A stretch of 5,583 nt of DNA from Candidatus Nomurabacteria bacterium (lineage in GTDB: Bacteria; Patescibacteriota; Minisyncoccia; Phycocordibacterales; UBA9973). Positions 1 to 5,407 of this stretch are shown in pieces. A program made the position numbers and the translations under genes. The DNA lies in the NCBI GenBank assembly GCA_020846955.1, contig JADLCZ010000079.1, positions 1 through 5,583 on the forward strand, given 5' to 3'. The notes below the pieces were generated by a model. The model saw nothing but the letters and a program-made list of their open reading frames with translations. It did not search any database and had not been told where the DNA came from. Position 1 is the first letter of the stretch. Each line of letters begins with the position of its first letter.

Positions 1-155
1 CAATTATAGAAAATAATGTACATGCGCAATCATTTGTAGATTTCAAAGAAATAGCAAATAATATAAAGGAAAAAAATTTGGGAGAAAAAGATATACTAAT
101 AACTATGGGAGCTGGTGAAGCATTTGTTATAGGTAATATGTTGCTCAATAAATAA
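1..155 (+). CDS. murC: Mur ligase C-terminus, probably UDP-N-acetylmuramate--L-alanine ligase (5'-partial)
   Basis: This is the last 50 codons of a gene that enters from the left, read from base 3 and stopping at TAA 153-155. The visible end contains a short amphipathic helix (FVDFKEIANNIKEKN), then GEKDILITMGAGEAF and a terminal helix (VIGNMLLNK). The pattern 'gD-hydrophobic strand-(T/L)MGAG-x-hydrophobic-LL' just before the stop is the usual C-terminal end of MurC, which adds L-alanine to UDP-MurNAc in the cytoplasm at the start of peptidoglycan stem-peptide synthesis. The catalytic and ATP-binding parts lie outside the window, so another Mur ligase such as Mpl cannot be excluded. The typical MurC form is GAGDI; here it is GAGEA. 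A wall-precursor enzyme fits the transpeptidase gene downstream. Confidence 0.75.
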   Translation, partial: IIENNVHAQSFVDFKEIANNIKEKNLGEKDILITMGAGEAFVIGNMLLNK

Positions 156-163
156 TTAATTTA

Positions 164-172
164 TGATATAAT
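164..172 (+). promoter_or_regulatory. Extended -10 promoter, probably giving a leaderless mRNA
   Basis: TGATATAAT is a perfect extended -10 (TGn-TATAAT, hexamer 167-172) in the 23-base gap after the Mur ligase stop. No good -35 lies at the right distance (TTGCTC at 141-146 leaves a 20-base spacer), as is common for extended -10 promoters. Six bases separate the hexamer from the ATG at 179, so transcription should begin at or beside the start codon. No Shine-Dalgarno sequence is present. The start site is inferred, not measured. Confidence 0.6.
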
Positions 173-178
173 AAATAT

Positions 179-1093
179 ATGAAAAAGGTATTAATCTTGA
201 ATATATTTTTTATAGTTACATTATTAATTACCCCTATTTCCTATTTATATGCCGAAAGTAATTCTGGATTCCTCAATGATACAATTTGGTACTCTCAAAA
301 GACTTTTGTCGAAGGTGACACAATTGAAATCCATACAGCAGTATGGAACGGAGAAGACTCCACATTGTCTGCAAAGGTTGAATTTACTGATCTAAATACA
401 GTACTTGGCTCAAGGAATGTGTCTGTACCTGCAGGGACGCTCCAAGATGTATTTATAACTTGGAAGGTAACAGCCGGCGACCATACAGTCAAGGCAACAA
501 TCAAAGATGCTACACTCAAAGTAAATGGAAAATCTATATCAATCACACTACCAGACTATGAACAAGCACTACCCAAAATATATATTGCAAAAAAATCTAT
601 TGCAACTGATAATATTACAAAAGTAATAACAGAAAAAGTAGAAGACACACTACCTGAAAATGTTGCCAAGCCAATATCGAGTGGGATTAAATCTCTTGAT
701 AGTTTCAGAGTGAATACAGATGAAAGGATTAACAGCCTAATAGATACTACAAATAAAAAACTTGAAATATTAAATAGTGCATCAAATGAAAAAGTTGAAA
801 CAAATGATACTAAAAAAACTGATGAAAAAGCAAGTACTGTAAAAGTAATACAACCAAAAACAAATAATATAAAAACTGTTGATGCAAAAAAAGAGGGAAC
901 CAATACAAATGAAGTAAAATCCGATACTAACAAAAAGCCACTTTCTGGAACAGAGAAACCAATAGCATATGTAGAACTATTCCTTCTGAAGATAGCTTCA
1001 TTTATTTTCAATAGTGCAATTGTTTTCTATCTAGTATGTTTATTCCTTGTATTCATAATAATCAGATTTATCTACAAAAAGATCCGAGGGTAG
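179..1093 (+). CDS. Unassigned exported protein: Ig/CARDB-like domain, flexible linker, C-terminal membrane anchor
   Basis: I do not recognise a named family for the whole 304-residue protein. Residues 1-25 are a signal peptide: KK, a long hydrophobic core, then YLYA before ESNSG. Residues about 33-122 look like a beta-sandwich of the CARDB/Ig type, with features such as VEGDTIEIHTAVWNG, AKVEFTD, a VPAGT turn and ITWKVTAGDHTVKATI. Residues about 140-260 are low-complexity and rich in Lys, Thr, Asn, Asp and Glu, as expected of an extended spacer. A single membrane helix (about 274-296) is followed by the basic tail KKIRG. The predicted topology is an outward-facing domain tethered to the membrane with a short cytoplasmic tail. 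The gene ends with tandem TAG TAG. Lying between a Mur ligase and PBP2, it may work at the envelope, but its role is unknown. The start is supported by the signal peptide and the promoter 12 bases upstream. Confidence 0.85.
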   Translation: MKKVLILNIFFIVTLLITPISYLYAESNSGFLNDTIWYSQKTFVEGDTIEIHTAVWNGEDSTLSAKVEFTDLNTVLGSRNVSVPAGTLQDVFITWKVTAGDHTVKATIKDATLKVNGKSISITLPDYEQALPKIYIAKKSIATDNITKVITEKVEDTLPENVAKPISSGIKSLDSFRVNTDERINSLIDTTNKKLEILNSASNEKVETNDTKKTDEKASTVKVIQPKTNNIKTVDAKKEGTNTNEVKSDTNKKPLSGTEKPIAYVELFLLKIASFIFNSAIVFYLVCLFLVFIIIRFIYKKIRG

Positions 1094-1098
1094 TAGTT

Positions 1099-1126
1099 TT
1101 GTATAAAGAGGCATATGCACTATAAT
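1099..1126 (+). promoter_or_regulatory. Promoter of the small membrane protein gene, probably leaderless
   Basis: A perfect TATAAT at 1121-1126 has TTGTAT at 1099-1104 as a weak -35 (spacer 16). The ATG at 1133 lies six bases past the hexamer, the same geometry as at the gene starting at 179. This promoter overlaps an in-frame upstream ATG at 1115, which is therefore unlikely to be within its own transcript. Confidence 0.5.
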
Positions 1127-1132
1127 GTGTGT

Positions 1133-1396
1133 ATGAAGCGTATAATACTCGATATATGTATAATAATAAGCATATTTTTGTTGCCTTGGTGGGTAACACT
1201 ATCTTTGTGTATTATAGGAATATTTATATTTGATAATTATTATGAATTTATCATTGCACCCTTACTTCTATATGGATTGTATGGGTTTGGTAGTCATGGT
1301 ATGTTGGGGAATAAAGTTTATCTACCCATAATTTTATTTATAATATTTATTACTTTTTCGTTTATCAAAAAACAATTAATCCTTAATAAAAATTAA
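1133..1396 (+). CDS. Small three-helix membrane protein of unknown family, upstream of PBP2
   Basis: The product is 87 residues and almost wholly hydrophobic. Three membrane segments are apparent at roughly residues 4-33, 38-52 and 64-80, and it ends KKQLILNKN. I see no enzyme motif. Its place directly before a PBP2-type transpeptidase is where mreD often sits in rod-shape operons, but MreD is usually about twice as long with five or six helices, so an MreD relationship is only a positional guess. I chose ATG 1133 (MKRIILD) rather than the in-frame ATG 1115, because 1115 lies upstream of the TATAAT at 1121-1126 and would put MHYNVC before a normal Lys-Arg N-terminus. Its TAA overlaps the next ATG by one base, so the two genes are probably translated together. 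It is visibly AT-richer than its neighbours. Confidence 0.75.
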   Translation: MKRIILDICIIISIFLLPWWVTLSLCIIGIFIFDNYYEFIIAPLLLYGLYGFGSHGMLGNKVYLPIILFIIFITFSFIKKQLILNKN

Positions 1397-3093
1397 TGCT
1401 CAAATTTAAAAAGAAAAAAAAATATTATGCTGTAGATCCTGACGAGATCTTTCTTGATTCCAAAAATTTGCCTGAGTTCAATACTCAGCAATTCGAAGGT
1501 CGTATAGAGAAGCCAATACCAAAGCGGATTATATACTTGTTATCAGTATTCCTGACTCTAATTGGTAGTGTCTTTTTGTACCAATTGGGAGTATTACAGA
1601 TTTCTAAAGGTGAAGCATATTTAAAAAGAAGTGAAGACAATACACTTTCTACGGTGCCTATTTTTGCCCCACGAGGAATAATTTATGATAGAAACAAGAC
1701 GAAATTAGTATGGAATACATGGCCTATCAAAACAGAGGCCGAGGCTCTACAAATACCTGAGCGCACTTTTATATCAGATAGTGGCTTTGCCCATTTGTTG
1801 GGTTATGTTAGCTATCCAGCAAAGGATAAGTCAGGTAATTACTGGCAGGATGAATTTATCGGTAAGGACGGTGTAGAGAAGGTCTATAATGACAAATTAA
1901 AAGGGATAAATGGCAAAAGAATAACAGAGATAGATGTCAAAGGAAAAGTACAATCCGAAAATATAGTTACTCTATCTGTATATGGCAATGACATTATTCT
2001 TTCAATAGATAATCGCATACAGAAAAAATTGTATAGTTCGATTGGAGCCATGGCACAAAATGTAAAATTCTCTGGTGGGGCTGGAGTGTTTATGGATATA
2101 AATACAGGTGAAATATTGGCACTAACAAGTTATCCTGAATATAACTCCAATATTCTATCAAAAGGTGAGGATTCTAAAGTTATCAAAGGTTATCTTACAG
2201 ACTCTCGCAAAGTATTTCTCAATCGTGCAATCGGTGGGCTCTATACACCTGGATCTATTGTGAAGCCATTTATAGGATATGGCGCATTGGTAGAGAATGT
2301 GATTACACCTTTCAAAACAATTTTTTCAAATGGAAAGATTGAAATTCCCAATCCTTATTTTAAAGATAAAAAATCTGTATTCAACGACCACGGAGTCTTT
2401 GGCTATGTAGATATGAGGAAAGCTATTGCAGTATCGTCTGACGTGTATTTCTATGAAATTGGTGGAGGGTACCAAGATCAGAAGGGGCTTGGTATTGTCA
2501 ATATTGATAAATATGCCAAGAATTTTGGCATAAGCCAAAAAACAGGCATAGATTTAAACGGAGAGAAAGAGGGTAATATTCCAACTCCAGAATGGAAAGC
2601 TCTTAAATTCAAAGGTGAGCCATGGCGCTTGGGAGACACATACAACACTTCTATTGGACAATATGGATTCCAAGTTACTCCAATACAAATGGTGCGTGCG
2701 GTAGCAAGTATTGCCAATGGTGGCACTTTGCTTACACCACATATTACAGTTGGTGATAAAATACTTGAAGCAAAAAAGACCACTTTGCCAATTAATCCTG
2801 AAGCAATGAAAGTGATCAAAGAGGGTATGCGTATGGCGGTGACAGAGGGTACGGCAACAGCGCTCAATATCCCCGGAGTTCAAGTTGCTGCGAAATCTGG
2901 AACTGCGCAGTTGGGAGTTGGCAATACCAATACCAACTCGTGGATCATAGGATTCTTTCCATACGAAAATCCCAAATATGCATTTGCTGTATTGATGGAG
3001 CGTGGCCCAAAAGCCGCATCTGGTAATGCAACCCGTGTAGCAAGCGAGGTGATAGATTACATGAAGCTGACTACCCCAGAATATCTTAAATAG
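1396..3093 (+). CDS. mrdA: Penicillin-binding protein 2-type peptidoglycan D,D-transpeptidase
   Basis: This class B PBP of 565 residues crosslinks peptidoglycan outside the membrane, probably with a SEDS glycosyltransferase that is not in the window. It has a Lys-rich cytoplasmic N-terminus (1-42), one membrane helix (about 43-66), a pedestal region beginning with PRGIIYDRN (92-100), and a transpeptidase domain from about 225. The three active-site motifs are intact: S287-I-V-K290 in TPGSIVKP, S347-S-D349, and K500-S-G-T503 in KSGTAQ. GQYGFQVTPIQ (421-431) is also typical of PBP2. The pedestal is short: only about 26 residues separate LVWN (104-107) from LLGYV (134-138), whereas E. coli PBP2 has roughly 90-100 there. 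The ATG overlaps the preceding TAA as TAATG and no Shine-Dalgarno sequence is visible, pointing to translational coupling. An A9 run (1414-1422) lies within the first ten codons. FtsI/PBP3 is the alternative, but the sequence and context favour PBP2. Confidence 0.93.
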   Translation: MLKFKKKKKYYAVDPDEIFLDSKNLPEFNTQQFEGRIEKPIPKRIIYLLSVFLTLIGSVFLYQLGVLQISKGEAYLKRSEDNTLSTVPIFAPRGIIYDRNKTKLVWNTWPIKTEAEALQIPERTFISDSGFAHLLGYVSYPAKDKSGNYWQDEFIGKDGVEKVYNDKLKGINGKRITEIDVKGKVQSENIVTLSVYGNDIILSIDNRIQKKLYSSIGAMAQNVKFSGGAGVFMDINTGEILALTSYPEYNSNILSKGEDSKVIKGYLTDSRKVFLNRAIGGLYTPGSIVKPFIGYGALVENVITPFKTIFSNGKIEIPNPYFKDKKSVFNDHGVFGYVDMRKAIAVSSDVYFYEIGGGYQDQKGLGIVNIDKYAKNFGISQKTGIDLNGEKEGNIPTPEWKALKFKGEPWRLGDTYNTSIGQYGFQVTPIQMVRAVASIANGGTLLTPHITVGDKILEAKKTTLPINPEAMKVIKEGMRMAVTEGTATALNIPGVQVAAKSGTAQLGVGNTNTNSWIIGFFPYENPKYAFAVLMERGPKAASGNATRVASEVIDYMKLTTPEYLK

Positions 3094-3104
3094 CTTATAA
3101 AACT

Positions 3105-3133
3105 TTGACTTATATTGGGTTTTCCTGTACAAT
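3105..3133 (+). promoter_or_regulatory. Sigma-70-type promoter upstream of greA
   Basis: TTGACT (3105-3110) and TACAAT (3128-3133), each 5/6 to consensus, are separated by exactly 17 bases. Transcription would start near 3140 and give a leader of about 29 bases that is AT-rich and lacks a Shine-Dalgarno sequence. Two further TATAAT hexamers lie at 3143-3148 and 3153-3158; the latter could give a leader of only about 4 bases. This promoter separates greA-lysS from the wall genes, although no terminator hairpin is seen after mrdA, so readthrough is likely. Confidence 0.6.
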
Positions 3134-3168
3134 TGCTACCTATATAATTCAATATAATATTTATACAT

Positions 3169-3633
3169 ATGGACGAAATTAGCTATATATCTGAAGAGAA
3201 AAAGAAGGATTTAATCAAAGAGCTTGAGAATCTTAAAACTGTACGCCGCAAGGAAATCCTCGAGGCTCTTGATTATGCCAAGTCACTTGGTGATTTGTCT
3301 GAAAATGCCGAATACCACCAAGCTCGCGAAGATCAAGGCAAATTAGAAGACCGTATCAATCAGATCGAATACATGCTCAACTCTGCAGTCATAATCAAGA
3401 AGCACAAAGGTGACAAGATAGAGATTGGTACAACTGTTACTGTAAAGAAGGATGGCTCAAAAGAAGAAACTATTTATAATATTGTCGGAGTTGAAGAAGC
3501 CGATATGGCAAAAAACAAAATTTCCAACCGTTCACCACTAGGCTCTGCACTCTTTGGCAAGGCAAAAGGTGATGTTGTTTCCATGAATACACCAAAAGGA
3601 CTAGTCAAATACACCATAGTTGCGATACAATAG
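3169..3633 (+). CDS. greA: Transcription elongation factor GreA
   Basis: The 154-residue product has the normal GreA length and layout. Residues 1 to about 75 form the antiparallel coiled coil that enters the RNA polymerase secondary channel. Residues about 80-154 form the FKBP-like domain that binds polymerase. The coil tip carries GDLSENAEYHQARED with D42 and E45, equivalent to the acidic pair (D41, E44 in E. coli) that helps the polymerase hold catalytic Mg2+ and cleave backtracked RNA. The C-terminal signature SPLGSALFGKAKGD is also present. The start at 3169 gives the usual N-terminus (ISYISEEKKKDLIKEL). There is no Shine-Dalgarno sequence. The last codons of greA contain the likely -10 of lysS, and only four bases separate the two genes. 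The assignment is secure. Confidence 0.96.
   Translation: MDEISYISEEKKKDLIKELENLKTVRRKEILEALDYAKSLGDLSENAEYHQAREDQGKLEDRINQIEYMLNSAVIIKKHKGDKIEIGTTVTVKKDGSKEETIYNIVGVEEADMAKNKISNRSPLGSALFGKAKGDVVSMNTPKGLVKYTIVAIQ
3602..3631 (+). promoter_or_regulatory. Internal promoter for lysS inside the end of greA
   Basis: TACAAT (3626-3631) overlaps the first base of the greA stop and lies six bases before the lysS ATG at 3638. TAGTCA (3602-3607, 4/6) is a possible -35 with an 18-base spacer. The hexamer-to-ATG distance equals that at 179 and 1133. Coding constraint on the greA end makes this weaker evidence than the intergenic cases; lysS may also be read through from the greA promoter. Confidence 0.4.
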
Positions 3634-3637
3634 GCGT

Positions 3638-5119
3638 ATGGCATCAATCGACGAATTAAAAGCCATCAGGCTTCAAAAATTAGATAAATTAAAAGCAATG
3701 GGTATGAATCCATATCCAAGTGTTGTTGCGCGTGATTATACAATACCAGAGTTGAAACAGAAATTTGATGAACTTTCTAATTCTGAAAAAAGTATTTCTA
3801 TTTGCGGACGTGTGATGGCCGTGCGTGGACAAGGTGCAATCCTTTTCGTAGTACTCCAAGATGGTGGCGAGAAATTCCAAACAGTTTTGAAAAAGGATGA
3901 ATTACCTGAAGATGTATTTAGTTTATTTGTTGATTGCGTAGATATTGGAGACTTCATTTCTGTAACAGGTACACTCTTTGTCACAGCGCGTGGGGAGCAA
4001 AGTGTATTGATCAAAGAGTGGGCTATGGCTACCAAATCTTTGCAACCATTACCAGACAAATGGCATGGTATCCAAGATGACGACGAGAGATTCCGTAAGA
4101 GGTATTTGGAGATTTTGATGGAGAAAGAGGTGTATGATAGATTTATCATTCGCTCTAAAGTTGTGAAAGCTATTCGAGAATTTTTTGACAAGAAGAACTT
4201 CCTCGAAGTCGAGACCCCAATATTGCAAAACCAAGCAGGTGGTGCAATGGCAAAAGTTTTCGAAACACATCACAATGATTACAATATAGATATGGTACTT
4301 CGTATTGCTATGGAGCTTGACCACAAGATATTGACTGTGGGTGGATACGAGAGAATTTATGAAATCGGCAAGAATTTCCGTAACGAAGGGTCCGACCCAA
4401 CACATATCCAAGAATTCACTATGATGGAATGGTATGCAGCCTATCAAACACTTGAGACTAATATTGAGTGGACAGAAGAATTGCTCAAGAATATTGCAAG
4501 TACTGTTGTTGGTAAAACCGCTTTTACTGTGTATGACAAAGAAGGCAATGCAACAGAAGTGCATTTCGATGGTGTGTGGCCCAAAATTTCTTTTGCAGAT
4601 TTAGTAAAAGAAAATACAGGAATTGATATTACAATTATTACTCTAGAAGATGCAAGAAAGGAGGCTATGAAATGGGGTATGGATGAAAAAGAGGCAAATA
4701 TTACAGGACGAGGAAATCTGCTCGATCATATCTACAAGAAGTCCTCTCGCTGGAAAATTATTAACCCTACTTTCATTACTGACTTCCCAGGAGATCTTAA
4801 ACCTCTGGCACAACAAAATGATGATGGCACAGCCAAGGTTGCACAGCTTGTAATCGCTGGGGCTGAGATAACAAATCAATATGCAGAATTAGTAAATCCA
4901 ATTATTCAGCGTGACCTACTTGTGTCTCAAGCCAAAGCCAAAGAGGGTGGAGATGTGGAAACCATGGATATTGATGAGAGATTCCTAACAGCTATGGAGC
5001 ACGGCATGCCACCAATGACAGGATTTGGTATGGGCATAGATAGAATTGTGGCAATATTTACCGAACAGAAAAATTTAAGAGATACGATCTTTTTTCCAAT
5101 CTTGAAACCAAAAGAATAA
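3638..5119 (+). CDS. lysS: Lysine--tRNA ligase, class II
   Basis: The 493-residue enzyme charges tRNA-Lys with lysine using ATP in the cytoplasm. An N-terminal helix (MASIDELKAIRLQKLDKLKA) leads to an OB-fold anticodon-binding domain (about 53-130) and then the class II catalytic core. Motif 1 ends in FLEVETP (188-194), motif 2 contains FRNEG (247-251), and motif 3 is GMGIDRI with R469. By alignment from memory, the E. coli lysine and ATP pocket residues E240, R262, E278, Y280, N424, F426, E428 and R480 correspond to E226, R248, E264, Y266, N413, Y415, E417 and R469, so activity is expected. The usual RIAPELYLKRL segment reads RIAMELDHKIL, an unusual change. I chose ATG 3638 over the in-frame TTG 3620, which lies inside greA and adds RYNRR. 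The gene follows greA by four bases and its stop lies in a terminator stem. Confidence 0.96.
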   Translation: MASIDELKAIRLQKLDKLKAMGMNPYPSVVARDYTIPELKQKFDELSNSEKSISICGRVMAVRGQGAILFVVLQDGGEKFQTVLKKDELPEDVFSLFVDCVDIGDFISVTGTLFVTARGEQSVLIKEWAMATKSLQPLPDKWHGIQDDDERFRKRYLEILMEKEVYDRFIIRSKVVKAIREFFDKKNFLEVETPILQNQAGGAMAKVFETHHNDYNIDMVLRIAMELDHKILTVGGYERIYEIGKNFRNEGSDPTHIQEFTMMEWYAAYQTLETNIEWTEELLKNIASTVVGKTAFTVYDKEGNATEVHFDGVWPKISFADLVKENTGIDITIITLEDARKEAMKWGMDEKEANITGRGNLLDHIYKKSSRWKIINPTFITDFPGDLKPLAQQNDDGTAKVAQLVIAGAEITNQYAELVNPIIQRDLLVSQAKAKEGGDVETMDIDERFLTAMEHGMPPMTGFGMGIDRIVAIFTEQKNLRDTIFFPILKPKE

Positions 5120-5148
5120 CCACCTTGCTAGGGTGGTTTCTTTGTTTA
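5118..5148 (+). terminator. Rho-independent terminator after lysS
   Basis: AACCACC (5118-5124) pairs perfectly with GGTGGTT (5132-5138) around a 7-base loop and is followed by a T-rich tract (TTTCTTTGTTT, starting inside the stem). The stem begins inside the TAA stop codon of lysS. On the minus strand the hairpin is followed by ATTCTTTT, so it might also stop transcripts coming from the right. Confidence 0.8.
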
Positions 5149-5153
5149 ATAGA

Positions 5154-5190
5154 AGAATGTTGTATGTTATTCGAAAGCATTCTGTTTTTT
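5154..5190 (+). terminator. Possible second, weak terminator hairpin
   Basis: AGAATGTT (5154-5161) can pair with AGCATTCT (5176-5183), with one G-T pair and a 14-base loop, and is followed by GTTTTTTG. The stem is AT-rich and overlaps the end of the possible minus-strand small gene, so this is tentative. Confidence 0.3.
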
Positions 5191-5268
5191 GTATTTTCCT
5201 GAAATTATGTTTTGTAAAAACAATAAACTTTGTCCTCTTTCTTCTAATCCTTTGAACATTTCATTCAT
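5167..5268 (-). CDS. Possible small protein gene or decayed remnant, 33 residues from its first ATG
   Basis: The minus strand has an open frame from 5328 to the stop at 5169-5167. From its first ATG (5268) it encodes MNEMFKGLEERGQSLLFLQ, then a Lys-rich end KYKKQNAFE. The composition looks protein-like (Glu, Lys, Gly, Leu and a likely amphipathic helix), and the open frame continues upstream as LNALKLKLSQPNHP. A better-placed ATG at 5324-5322 is followed by A10 and is one base out of frame; with A11 it would give a 52-residue protein starting MKKKKLNAL. This could be a frameshifted remnant, a sequencing error in a homopolymer, or a gene relying on polymerase slippage. A promoter lies upstream on the same strand. 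I recognise no family, and chance openness over about 160 bases is possible. Confidence 0.3.
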   Translation of the reverse strand: MNEMFKGLEERGQSLLFLQNIISGKYKKQNAFE

Positions 5269-5288
5269 TGGATGATTTGGTTGGGATA

Positions 5289-5304
5289 GCTTTAATTTTA
5301 AAGC
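5289..5304. repeat. 16-bp palindrome
   Basis: GCTTTAA and TTAAAGC form an inverted repeat around a 2-base centre. It lies inside the possible minus-strand open frame, 8 bases from the A10/T10 run. It could be a small protein-binding site or chance in AT-rich DNA; a 2-base loop makes an RNA hairpin unlikely unless pairs open. Confidence 0.35.
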
Positions 5305-5342
5305 ATTTAACTTTTTTTTTTCATACGCTTAATTTTTTCTTT

Positions 5343-5371
5343 AATATACAACTATTTAAGCTTTTTGTCTA
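5343..5371 (-). promoter_or_regulatory. Minus-strand promoter, divergent from mraZ
   Basis: Read on the minus strand, TAGACA (5371-5366, 5/6 to TTGACA) and TATATT (5348-5343, 5/6 to TATAAT) are separated by exactly 17 bases. Transcription would start near 5336, about a dozen bases before the ATG at 5324 and heading into the small minus-strand open frame. The good spacing supports a real promoter, but AT-rich DNA produces such matches fairly often. Confidence 0.45.
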
Positions 5372-5391
5372 TCTTTAATTCATATATATAG

Positions 5392-5400
5392 TTATCCACA
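5392..5400 (+). promoter_or_regulatory. Perfect DnaA-box 9-mer
   Basis: TTATCCACA matches the DnaA-box consensus (TTATNCACA) exactly. It lies beside an alternating AT stretch (5382-5390) and midway between the minus-strand promoter and the mraZ promoter. Only one clear box is seen, so this is not an origin of replication on present evidence; a regulatory DnaA site is the more likely meaning if it is functional. Confidence 0.4.
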
Positions 5401-5407
5401 TATTAAG

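Noticed and set aside
2554..3132. Long minus-strand open frame of 192 codons opposite mrdA
   Set aside because: It is antisense to a well-conserved transpeptidase; the translation is rich in Cys, His and Trp without any recognisable domain, typical of a shadow frame. The same applies to the other open frames opposite mrdA, lysS and the 179-1093 gene.
3094..3168. Terminator between mrdA and greA
   Set aside because: No inverted repeat followed by a T tract was found; only promoter-like elements are visible.
3620..3637. Upstream in-frame TTG start for lysS adding MRYNRR
   Set aside because: It lies inside the greA coding end, uses a rare start and has no ribosome binding site; ATG 3638 gives a normal LysRS N-terminus and fits the -10 spacing.
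5289..5321. Plus-strand terminator made of the 16-bp palindrome and the T10 run
   Set aside because: The hairpin has a 2-base loop and only A-T pairs apart from the ends, and 7 bases separate it from the T run; no plus-strand gene ends here.
5392..5400. Chromosome replication origin
   Set aside because: There is only one DnaA box, with no cluster and no dnaA or dnaN nearby; the context is the mraZ promoter.
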